Shown here: positions 51,591 through 61,770 of the stretch, piece by piece
How the letters are laid out: the number at the start of each line of letters is the position of its first letter
Position numbering within the stretch: the stretch's first letter is position 1
Assembly (NCBI GenBank): GCA_028023455.1
Contig: JAQFVV010013322.1
Span: 93,825 to 157,824, forward strand
From: Epiperipatus broadwayi
Taxonomy: Eukaryota; Onychophora; Udeonychophora; Euonychophora; Peripatidae
Direction: 5' to 3'
DNA length: 64,000 bases
Position numbers and translations under genes: made by a program
The notes under the pieces: model-generated
Seen by the model: the letters and a program-made list of their open reading frames with translations, nothing else
Told to the model about the DNA's origin: nothing
The model's database searches: none

Positions 51591-53023
51591 TGTCACCAAA
51601 ATTTATATGTAATTCTATAATAAATTACTAAAGAAAGTCAAATATTATCACTGCTTAGATAGTGTATTTTATTTTCTAGTTAACTATATATGTTTGAGCC
51701 GAAAACTTTCATCAATATTTCACGTCAGTTAAAAAAAAGAAACCAGTGAACCGAACCGATATATTATTTTACAGTTTAATACAGGTGACAAAATTAAAAC
51801 CTCTGGTTTTAGAATGACATGTCTCTGCAAAATACTAAGAAGCAACTTGATATCATTTATAAATGTGATAGAAATTTGTGTTGGAATTATCAATAATAAT
51901 ATTAATTTAATCCTGACTTCTTTTTTCTCTTTTTAATGAAACATTATTTTTTTAATCTTTATTTGAAATTTTATCTTTCTTTTTTTTTTTCAATTTTCAA
52001 CATGAAATGAATCCACCTGCGTTACTTCAATAAATGTACTGAACCGTGTAGTTGTAATTAAATAATAACTTTTTTCATTAAAGTAATATATCTGGGTTTT
52101 TATACTTTTCAAATACTGTACTTTTTTAAAAATTGATCGTAATATAAAAGTCATTTACATATGTATTTAGTTATACATTTTGCATTTTTTTTAAAAAAAT
52201 ATTTAATAAACCTCAGGAAGATATAAACTGAGCATTAATAACTGAAACTATATCAATAAGTCTAAGGTTATAGAAAATATTATGACTCAAAGATAAATCA
52301 TCATTATTTTCGTTGTTTTTACCTGTTTATTGGTAATCATTTATATTTACATTGCTTCTTATATTTACATATGCGTCATAAACTTTAATGACCTTTGATG
52401 TTTTCATTTAAATTATTTAAAAGCAAATAGATACACCAAAAAAGTAATGCAATTAGTTCTGCAGCTTTTATATAATGAAATTTGTCAGAAGACATCCATT
52501 TTACATCTTAAGTAAGCAACATCCATCTACTGTAAGCTTGAGATATCAATAAAAGTCAAGTTAATGTCAAACTAACATTTAGATCAGTTTTTGACAATTG
52601 ACATTCTATTCTGGAGATCAATTTGGCACATCTTCTAATATTTATTAATTGCTTATCAGTATATTGTTAGTTCAATAATAGACTAATGTAAAGAGGATTG
52701 CAGTTATATATACATAGAAGCTAAATATACGTGTTTGCATATATTACCCTTATTTTTATCTATATATTTGTTAGAACTGTGTGTGTGTGTATGAATTAAG
52801 TTACATGAAACACATGCAAATGTTTATATAAATGCACATTATTTAAGTAATATGAACATATATGTGGTGTACAGCAAGTAAGAACATAAATAAAATCAGA
52901 TTTGTCAATTAAAATAACTATATTTTCTACATTAACAACTATTTATAGCATTCTCTTTTAATACAGTTGCTATATTTAATTTATAAAAAGAAATTATTTC
53001 ACACTCAGCTGCCTACTATATAT
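51591..53023. other. No recognised feature
   Basis: AT-rich DNA; nothing supported. Confidence 0.5.
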
Positions 53024-53127
53024 ATACAATTTTAATGCACAAATCAGCGCATAACAGCAGAGCTTCTTCAAATTAAATCACAATTTATTATAAAATTTAA
53101 TATAAATTATAATACATAATAAATAAT

Positions 53128-53170
53128 GCCCGAGCGCTTTCAAGAGAACTTAGCTCTCATAATCATGGGT
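53128..53170 (-). ncRNA. Hammerhead-like motif with variant core (left arm)
   Basis: Minus strand: stem I ACCC/GGGC, core ATGATTA plus T, stem II GAGAG/CTCTT, GAA, palindrome AGCGCT, C. Same architecture as 12655-12695 with every stem sequence different. Confidence 0.45.
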
Positions 53171-53385
53171 AACAAAGAGTAAGCGTAACAAGGTTGCTAT
53201 GTGTAAATATATGCAGTATATGTAAATTAATTGAACTATATGCGTAAATCTAATTAACCCATTTCTTAGAAATTTTATAACACGTATCTTTCCTATTCAT
53301 AGCCTTATCATCCATCGCAATAAAACATGCCTCCTTCATCTGCATATATTTACACATAGCAACCTTGTTACGCTTACTCTTTGTT

Positions 53386-53428
53386 ACCCATGATTATGAG
53401 AGCTAAGTTCTCTTGAAAGCGCTCGGGT
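53386..53428 (+). ncRNA. Hammerhead-like motif with variant core (right arm)
   Basis: Inverted twin of 53128-53170. Here stem I is ACCC/GGGT, perfectly paired. Confidence 0.45.
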
Positions 53429-53532
53429 ATTATTTATTATGTATTATAATTTATATTAAATTTTATAATAAATTGTGATTTAATTTGAAGAAGCTCTGCT
53501 GTTATGGGCTGATTTGTGCATTAAAATTGTAT

Positions 53533-54150
53533 ATTTAATTTAATATTTACTAAGACTGTAACCTCAAGAATGTGTGCGTAAAAATGCGATAGTAGGGACC
53601 TCTACAGGTCTTAACCACAAGCTTATGTTTCGGAAGAATAGTTCTAATTTCATTATCTGGCATAATATTTTTTATTGTTTGCACTTTCACAGTAAAACTT
53701 TTTAATTTTGTTATCTAGCAAGGCACCATCAGTTCTTTCTTCATTATGGTGGGTTTAAGATTAAAATATGTAGAAGCATGACTATTGAGCTTAAAATAAA
53801 TAACAAGTGTCCAGAAGAATAAATTATTTGGGGGATAAGAAATTTCATAAGATAAATAAATCTAGTTAAATGGATTGTAGATAAATTTATTTATATGGAC
53901 AAAAAATCCATTAATCATTATAAATTAGAGAATCGTTTATTTAAAATTTTATAAGTAACTTGAAAAATATGTTTTAAGGTTCTTAAATTCAAACACGACT
54001 ATAATCTCTAGAAAGATCCACAGATATTATCATGAAGCTAACCATCATTAGAATAGCAGTTACTTTCTGGTTGGATATTCTTCTAAAGGTAGTGTAGCAG
54101 TTTCAGTATAAAAAACACCCATGTATTTATTATTAAAAACATCTGCCTTA
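53533..54150. other. Repeat edge, otherwise nothing recognised
   Basis: 53550-53620 resembles one arm of the palindrome at 55722-55891 (GGGACCTCTACAGGTC against GAGGTCCC). The rest is AT-rich. Confidence 0.45.
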
Positions 54151-54246
54151 TAAATAATGAGGATTGCCAATTCCTCAACAAGCTTTGTGATAAGTGCTTA
54201 GCTAGAGAAAGCATTTAAAATATCTCTGTGAGGACCACTCCCCAAA

Positions 54247-54287
54247 CCTCTGACCCTGGTTTCATGCTCTGGCACTCCTCAGAGAGG
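54247..54287 (-). ncRNA. Complete hammerhead ribozyme motif (copy L)
   Basis: Minus strand: stem I CCTCT/AGAGG (5 bp, perfect), core CTGAGGA (fits CTGANGA), stem II GTGC/GCAT with loop CAGA, GAA, stem III ACC/GGT with a 2-nt loop, C at the cleavage position. All invariant nucleotides are present. The tiny stem III loop suggests dimer formation. Confidence 0.75.
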
Positions 54288-54587
54288 TGCTAGGATAGAT
54301 TCAGACACTAGATCTAAAAACACTAACCCAAAGCCAAGCATTTATCTAAAAAATATCTATTGAGTGGAAAATCTGAAATTTTCAGACACCTACATATCTT
54401 CAAACCCAACTATCCAACTCAAATGGCTGTGGGGCTAGCCCCATATAGCTATTCGAGTTGAATAGTTGGGTTTGACGACATGTAGGTGTCTGGAAATTTC
54501 AGATTTTCCACTCATTAGATAACTTTTAGTTAAATGCTTGGTTTTGGGTTAGTGTTTTTAGATCTAGTGTCTGAATCTACCCTAGCA

Positions 54588-54628
54588 TTTCTCTGAGGAA
54601 TTCCAGAGCATGAAACCATGATCAGAGG
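54588..54628 (+). ncRNA. Hammerhead motif, partly decayed (copy R1)
   Basis: Core CTGAGGA (54593-54599) and GAA kept. Stem I TTTCT/AGAGG uses G-T pairs. Stem II has lost pairs, and stem III ACC no longer matches. Confidence 0.6.
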
Positions 54629-55010
54629 TTTGGGGGGTGGTCCTGACAAAGATATTTTAAATGCTTTCTCTAGCTAAGCATTTATCACAATGCTTGTTGA
54701 GGAATTGGCAATCCTCATTGTTTATAACTTACAACCTTAAGAGTAATAGGGTCATGTGATCTATGACTCCTATTTTCACTATTTATAGTCTCTGCCTTAA
54801 GTCTTATGCAATGTTATATTGCTAAGACTATTAATATATGATATGGCTGAATATATCTCAGCCCCATATAGCTATTTGAGTTGGATAGCTGGGTTTGAAG
54901 ACATATAGGTGTCTGAAAATTTCAGATTTTCCACTCAATAGATAACTTTTAGTTAAATGCTTGGCTTTGGGTTAGTGTTTTTAGATCTAGTGTCTGAATC
55001 TATCCTAGCA

Positions 55011-55051
55011 CCTCTCTGAGGAGTTCCAAAGCATGAAACTATAGTCAGAGG
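55011..55051 (+). ncRNA. Hammerhead motif (copy R2)
   Basis: Stem I CCTCT/AGAGG perfect, core CTGAGGA (55016-55022), GAA, stem III ACT/AGT around AT, C. Stem II GTTC/GCAT is weakened. Stem III differs from copy L by a compensatory pair. Confidence 0.65.
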
Positions 55052-55215
55052 TTTGGGGGGGGGTGGTCCTGACAGAGATATTTTAAATGTTTTCTCTAGC
55101 TAAGCATTTATTACAAAGCTTGTTGAGGAATTGGCAATCCTCACTGTTTATAACTTACAACTTAAGAGTATAGAGTCATGTGATCTATGACTTATTTTGA
55201 CTATTTATCTGCCTT

Positions 55216-55721
55216 ATAAATTTAGAAAAAGTTTATAATACATCTGCAATAATGACCCACCTCCCAGATTCTAGGAGAAATATTAATTTAAAAAATGTTT
55301 TGCTATATAATTTAATAGTTTTAAAATAATCAAGCTTCACCAATTAGCAAATTTATAAATGTAAGAAATAAAATGCTATGTCAATGTCTGTTAAAATAAA
55401 TTTACCCAAAAGTGCCTGTTTCAAAAAAGAAATGAATTCAAGTAATGTTATGTCTCGTATACAACCAAATGTACTTATGTTTCAATCCCAGTCACTATCT
55501 GCATACATAAGTGATCGATCAATTTTGCACTATAACCATAAACTCATAAAAAATATTGACTTAACTTGTCCACTTAACAAGATTATTAATTGTTAAAAAT
55601 AAATTAATCATTCAATTATTAAAATTGAAGGGCAAATGGCAGAACCCAAAATTGAAGGTTGTATTATAAAAATTTAATCTGAAAATAAAAGCTCACATGG
55701 TAATAATTTAGTCAAAATAAA
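55216..55721. other. No recognised feature
   Basis: AT-rich DNA; the 72-codon frame at 55378-55596 shows no known motif. Confidence 0.5.
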
Positions 55722-55891
55722 ATAGTTTTAACAAGGCTGTAAACCTTAGCTATGAGCGTCTGAAAAAATCATCACTAGGGATCTCTCTTTTCTTCATAGC
55801 GTAAGCATGTGTTTTAAAGACCTACAGAGGTCCCTAGTGACAATTTTTTCAGACGCTCATAGCTAAGGTTTACAGCCTTGTTAAAACTATT
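55722..55891. repeat. Palindrome, about 70-bp arms
   Basis: Arms 55722-55796 and 55826-55891 pair with a few mismatches; they share AAGGCTGTAAACCTTAGC and GAGCGTCTGAAAAAAT. A related single copy lies at 53560-53620. Confidence 0.85.
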
Positions 55892-56445
55892 ACTGAAATA
55901 ATAGTGATCGTTTAATAAAATTTATAATTACAACTTCAAAATAAAATATTAAATTATAAAAATTTTATTTAAGCAATTTATAGTTATATTAAAATAAGTA
56001 ACTGTTAATATCTGAACAGATATCATAGTTTAAATCAGGGGTCTTCAATTTTTTCACACCTATGGACCAACAAAAATAAGGATAACATTTTGCAGACTGG
56101 CAGAAGTTTACAGATAAATTTTCTTAAAGATGTAACCTGCTCATGGTGTTGCTTACTTTCACATGCTGAACACTCTATCTCCAGTTATGCAGTCATACTG
56201 CTACAGAAAACAGTACAAAAACAATCATTCTCATTAATATGCTTGCATTTTTACATTTATTATTTCATTGTTAAAACATGCAAGAATAAAATGTTATTCA
56301 TTTGAATGTTGGGAAATATCACAGCTAGTGTAATTACATGACAATAATTATGATAAATGTAATATATGTATTTAATGTTAAATATACAAGATGAAGAGAT
56401 GAAGTTATATATATATATTAATTCTAATGTTTTCACGGATAAAAG

Positions 56446-56641
56446 ATGTCATATTATTATTACTATTTGCAGGATATTCCGTGTAGTGAAAAAGCTAAAT
56501 GCTGACGTTTCAGTACAATATCAAGTACCTTCCTCAGAAAGAGGACGCTCTGAGGAAGGTACTTGATATTGTACTGAAATGTCAGCATTTAGCTTTTTCA
56601 CTACACGGAATATCCCGCAAATAGTTATAATAATATGACAT
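56446..56641. repeat. Palindrome, about 93-bp arms, with ribozyme motif
   Basis: Arms 56446-56538 and 56549-56641 pair around a 10-bp loop; followed by (TA)n. It looks like a separate insertion within the hAT-like element. Confidence 0.85.
56547..56586 (+). ncRNA. Small hammerhead motif of the PLE-associated dimer type
   Basis: Stem I GCT/AGC, core CTGAGGA (56550-56556), stem II GGTAC/GTACT (last pair G-T), GAA, ATGT, C. The left arm reads GAAACGTC, i.e. palindrome ACGT, the published form of these variants. No loop is possible on stem III, so it could act only as a dimer. Confidence 0.65.
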
Positions 56642-56739
56642 ATATATATATATATATATATGAAGGTTGTCTTTTGATAGTAATAAGGGCAAAATAGAAA
56701 TCACATAATTAAAATTACCGTACCACCAAAAAAAAGTTG

Positions 56740-57370
56740 CCATATTTTAAATCTGAAAAAATGAAACAAAATGTGTAAAAGTCTGAAGTTTTGATGTTAT
56801 GGTAATTTTTTTGTGCTGGTCTGTTGAAAAGATCAAAAATGTAATTAATAGGAAAAGTTTTTTTAAAAAATAGCAAAATAGACATCGCGTAATAGAATTA
56901 AAGCCAAAAGAAATCGCTATATAGTCATCGTCTTTTAAAAAAAAAGACAACGAAAGTTAAAAAGTCAAAAGTTTTGAGCTTATTTTAATTTTTTTGGGGG
57001 AGAGGGGGTGGATTGAGAAATACTTTGTCTTCACTGAGAAAAAAGATAGAGTCCAATGTTATTTTTTGTTTGTTTTTATTTTTAAAAAAAGGTAACAGAA
57101 ATTGGTTTTAAAAATAAAAGTTTAGCATTTTAGCAGTATACAAATAAAGCCAAAAAAAATATCACCTTATATGCCAAAAAAAGTGGGCATATTTTTAAAC
57201 AAAAAAAAAAAGAAAATGAAACTTGAAAAAGTCAAAAGTTTTGATCTTATTTTAATTTGGGGGTGAGGAGTGGGTGGATTGAGAAATACTTTGTAAAAGT
57301 TAGAGACAGAAATTTTTTGGTTGTTTTTCTTTTTTAAAAAAGGTGATAAAAATTGATTTCAAAAATAAAA
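56740..57370. repeat. Degenerate tandem repeat, about 280-bp unit
   Basis: AAAGTCAAAAGTTTTGA and GTGGATTGAGAAATACTTTG recur at about 56960-57030 and 57225-57295, with an older partial unit at about 56770. Flanked by A-rich linkers. Confidence 0.7.
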
Positions 57371-57888
57371 GTTAAAGCCAAAAAAAAAATTGCTGTATAG
57401 TCAAAAAAAAAAAACCGCTAAAAATGAAATATTAAAAGAGGGACTAGAAAAAATTTAAGAAATCAAAAAAAGTCATGTTACATTTTATTGTTTTAACACA
57501 TAAACAATGCTGACAAGCGGCTATGATTGGCTATCAAAAGACAATAGAAGTTTGTATAATAAAAAACTTTTTTTTTAATTTTGAATTTTTTTAGAAAAAT
57601 AATAAAAAATTTAATTCTACCCCCTCCCCCCCATAAACATCTGTGATAAATAGAAAAACAAATTCATTTATGTATGATTGATTAGAATTTGTTTTTGTTC
57701 TGTTTTTTTTTTAATTGGGTAAAAATGTGATGAAAAAATAAATAAAAATTGTTTACATTAATTAAAAGTTTAAAATCTTATTATTTTGTTATTACAAACT
57801 TTTTTGCCAGTCTAGCATGGACCAGTAGAAAACTTCTGTGGCCCAGTGCCAGTGCACAGATCTGTGGTTAAAGACTATTGTTTTAAAT

Positions 57889-60800
57889 TTTAATAAAATT
57901 ACTCTTAATAACTGCATGGGAAAAATTCTGAATCAACATTAAGAGAATGATTGATTTTCTTTTAAAAATCATTGGATGGGGAGGTATCTACCTAGATATT
58001 TATTTTATGTAATTATTTCTAAATTCTTAGATATTAACACCAAAACTATAAATAAGTCTAATCATTGATCATCCTGAATGATCAACAATAAAAATAAATC
58101 AGCAGTCTATTTTGTGTCTGGATTTGAAATGTCTACTAAAGACAAGGCTAATTATTGAGCCATTGCCAGCTTGGAACAGATTATTTAAACAATACTTTGG
58201 ATGCACAAACTTGAGTGTTAATCCACATGAATATAACAATTAAAAAATAATACAGATATACTAAAACATGCTGATCATCACCAATTCTCTGGCCACTTTG
58301 TTCCATTAATGTATAAACTTAAATCCTAATAAATACTAAACTAAATAAAATGTAGTGCATGGACTTTAAAAGATATCCCCTTTGCACCATTCCTGTATCA
58401 TCATCAATTGAATATTCATAAACACTAAATATAAACCCCTTTTATATAACAGACCATTGTGTATGAATCTAGCTCAGGAAAAAAGTTCTATAACTGTTAT
58501 TGTGACCAAGAGATATAATACAACATATAATAATTTAAAATATTTTTAGGATTAAATAACTTTACTGGAATAATTTTTAAACAATGAAACTTAAATTTAA
58601 TAATAACAATTAAATTAAATTAAGATCTGCTGAATATGGCTATAAATTTAAATTAAGACTTAATTTTGATTAATATCAAAAAGAAACTACTATTGCATCA
58701 TAATTTACATATATAAACATCTGTATCTTAGCACACATACATGCAGTATAATAATTTCTAAATATATTTGAGTTGGTTATAAACCTAAAATAGAAATTCA
58801 TTTTTATAATTATAATAACTAATTTAACATGTGTGAACATGATACTTATATACATAAGCACACAGACATGCTGGAACATGTGAGAATATTAATAGAATGA
58901 TAAACAATAAGCTATCACATTTTAATAATACATAAATAATGACTGATTTAACATATATGGGTGTGCTCTTAGAAAAGTGTGCACACAGTGACATTTATAA
59001 AAAATAAACCTAATAAACCATTATATTTTCTTAATACACAATTAAATCAATGTCAAAAAACATAAAATGTATACATATATAAACACACTGACATGTGGTA
59101 TAATAATTTATGAACATATTTGAATTGTCATAGACATAAAAAATTTAAGTTCATTATTAATAATAGTTAAATGCACATGTAAGTGTTTAAATATGAAAAT
59201 AATAGAATGAATGAAAGTTATTAATTCCTTTTTTATTCAATAGTAAAAAAAGTTTTTCTTTTATCTTTTGTAAAAAAAAATATTTCTTCTCTTTTTCAAA
59301 AAAAGTAATATTAATTCTTTGACAGTCTTTTTGTAAAAGTTTTTTTAATGAGTTATTCTTGAATAATTATAAAAATCTTTTTAAAAAATATTCCAGAGAA
59401 TCTTTTGTTTCAATCTAGAAAGCTTTATGGAGTTTATTTTCTTTTTTCAAAATAAAATTGTCTATGAATCAATCATTTGCTTTTTTTAGACTCAATTCAA
59501 GCAAACATTATTTACTTATTTTATTTTTACTTGACAAAAGTAATTTACTTTTAAAATTTGGTAAGTAGAAATTTGAAATGTCATTTTAAAAAATTATTTA
59601 AAATACTAGCATTCCCAATGTATATATAACACTATTTATCAGTTATATTATATATATAATGCAGTAATTTTATCTAGATTTTCTGCATATAGATAAAATA
59701 GTTGGCAGAGAAACTAATTCTTTAGCAAGTTGATGGATTCTATGGACAAGCTGATCCTTCTAAATAGTAGACTGGCTTATTGTCATTTTTGGGAAAGGTA
59801 TAATCCAGGTAACTGTTGACCTACAGTGATCTCTCTTCATTCTCTGTGCTTTCTAATACATACATATATACAGGCTATGAACATATAGAAGCTGGATCTT
59901 GCTTCTATATAAATCCAAGCATTATTATTGCTGTACTAGTAGCAGCATGTGGATCCAATGTCTTGCCTTCAGCTATATCATCATTGTAGTACTAATATGG
60001 TTGTTATAATCTGTGAAACTATTAAAAACACTAAAAGATTCCTCATCTTTTATTCCAACTTTTTTATAGTCAGATGAAAATAATACAGTAATTAAAAATG
60101 TTTTCTTTATCTTGATTAAAAAAGTTTAATGATTTTTTTTAATTTGCTTTAATCCTTTGAAAAACAACTTTATAGCATTTTTATCAAAATATGTTATAGA
60201 AGTGTTAATTACAAAAAAAATTGCTAATCAAAATAAATAGTGGAATTTTATAATTACTGGTATATCTATAGTAACATAAAACATATTTGTTTTAATTTCA
60301 AAACCATAATTAATAAAATATTAATTAGACCTTTTTAAATGTTTAATTTATAATAAAAAAATTTTAAATTCAAAATTATTTAATCCTTAACTGTTATTCC
60401 ATTGTAATATAGAAAATATGTGCAAAATTTTTTGTCTGTGTTTATTTCTACTTTTCATTTCAGCTTTACATATATATGTGCCTACACACTACTATGTAGT
60501 TATATGCCATAAACACATAATCATTTCAATATATATATATATATATATATATTATGTTAGTCATATATTAATTTTTATATAACAGTGATAGTAATATAAA
60601 GCACATATTAATAAATTTATTTCTTGCTATTTTATTTGCTGCATACAGTTCAAAAATAATATTTAACCTTTAAAACAACAAAATTTTTGTTTGGCTGAGT
60701 GAGTTAAAACTCTAAACTTTTTATTGGTCAATTACAGTATCAACAGTAAAAATATATTCATTTTTTAATATTATATTAATTTTAGTTTCATTTGTAAAAA

Positions 60801-61161
60801 GTATATTAATAATTTGTTAGATTATCAAAGTGAATGAAAGTTTTTTCAAAAATAAATTTCTATTTATAATTATAAATATATTCGATATCAGAAGTGTTGA
60901 TGACATCATTGATTTCCCTCTCAATTTATGTTAGTGTAAAACTAAATAATTTTTTTACTAAAATCTTACTATTTTCCTAAAATAATTTATATTTTCAACA
61001 TATTTTACCAAAATACATTATAATATGTAAATAAATGCTAGCAAAATATTTTAAAACATTAATTTTTATTTGAAAATCAAATAAAGAGCTTGGGGCAATA
61101 TAAAATGTTGATAGGTGTCAAAATTGTTGGTAGCACTGGTTTCTTTTTCAATTTACATTCC
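57889..61161. other. No recognised gene; AT-rich with small TA arrays
   Basis: Contains a TA array near 60530-60552 and, after 60820, an old copy of the 48.4-kb repeat. Short frames such as 58676-58879 have no recognisable motif. Confidence 0.5.
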
Positions 61162-61770
61162 TTACATTCAAAGATCAGCCTTTCAAGCTAATTGTGCATG
61201 TGTCTTTTGAGAGTGTTAAATAATAAATGAATACTCTCAAAAGACGCATGCACAATTAGTTTGAAAGGCTGATCTTTGAATGTAATCCAATTGTACCCAT
61301 AGCGTCATATAAAAACAAATGCTAATTTACATTCCTGTAAAATTATACATTTTTTACTAAAATGTTATTGTTTTTCTAAAATAATTATGTTTTCAGTATA
61401 TTTTATGAAAATAATTTATAATATGTAAAAAAAATATTTTAAAAAACCACTCTAAAACATTTGTTTTCATTTTGAAATGCAAAACAAAGCAGTTGGAGTG
61501 ATGAAAAATTATGGACAGGCCTCTTCTTTTATTGAAATTAGAACTAACCAATCAGCATCAAGAAAAACCTGACCTCTACCTTTGTTGAAGTCTAAATGTC
61601 AAATTTATTGATTTTTTCTTGTAAAATAATACTAGAGAGGGCAGCATCTTACAGTACTTTTTCAAGTTTTAAAAAGACTGTAAAATTTTTACCATAGCAT
61701 TAAAAATGACAGAATTCAAGTGACTTGAAGCCATGACTGATTTTCATTGAGAAACCCTGGAAAGAGTTAA
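60820..61770. repeat. Ancient dispersed repeat, copy 2
   Basis: Same order of short matching blocks as 48400-49010 (TTTTCAAAAATAAATT, ACCAATCAGCAT, GAGGGCAGCATCTTACAG, AAAGAGTTAAAC), interrupted by the palindrome at 61162-61285. Confidence 0.45.
61162..61285. repeat. Palindrome, 53-bp arms
   Basis: Arms 61162-61214 and 61233-61285 pair with two mismatches around an 18-bp loop. Confidence 0.85.

Larger units (their letters stand above)
53024..53532. repeat. Long palindrome, 193-bp arms
   Basis: Arms 53024-53216 and 53340-53532 are nearly identical inverted copies around a 123-bp loop. Each arm carries the hammerhead-like motif noted separately. Confidence 0.9.
54151..55215. repeat. Three copies of a hammerhead-bearing repeat, first two inverted
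   Basis: Copy L (about 54151-54425, minus) and copy R1 (about 54440-54800, plus) form a palindrome with arms of about 265 bp; copy R2 (about 54863-55215) repeats R1 in the same orientation. All share GTGTTTTTAGATCTAGTGTC and GAGGAATTGGCAATCCTCA blocks and a 41-nt hammerhead. Confidence 0.85.
56036..57880. mobile_element. hAT-like DNA transposon, non-autonomous
   Basis: Ends CAGGGGTCTTCAA and, inverted, CAATAGTCTTTAACC, with 8-bp flanks GTTTAAAT (56028-56035) and TTTTAAAT (57881-57888) that agree at 7 of 8 positions, as for a hAT target duplication. Subterminal GGACCA/TGGACC blocks are also typical. The interior holds a ribozyme palindrome and a tandem repeat but no transposase. Confidence 0.65.
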
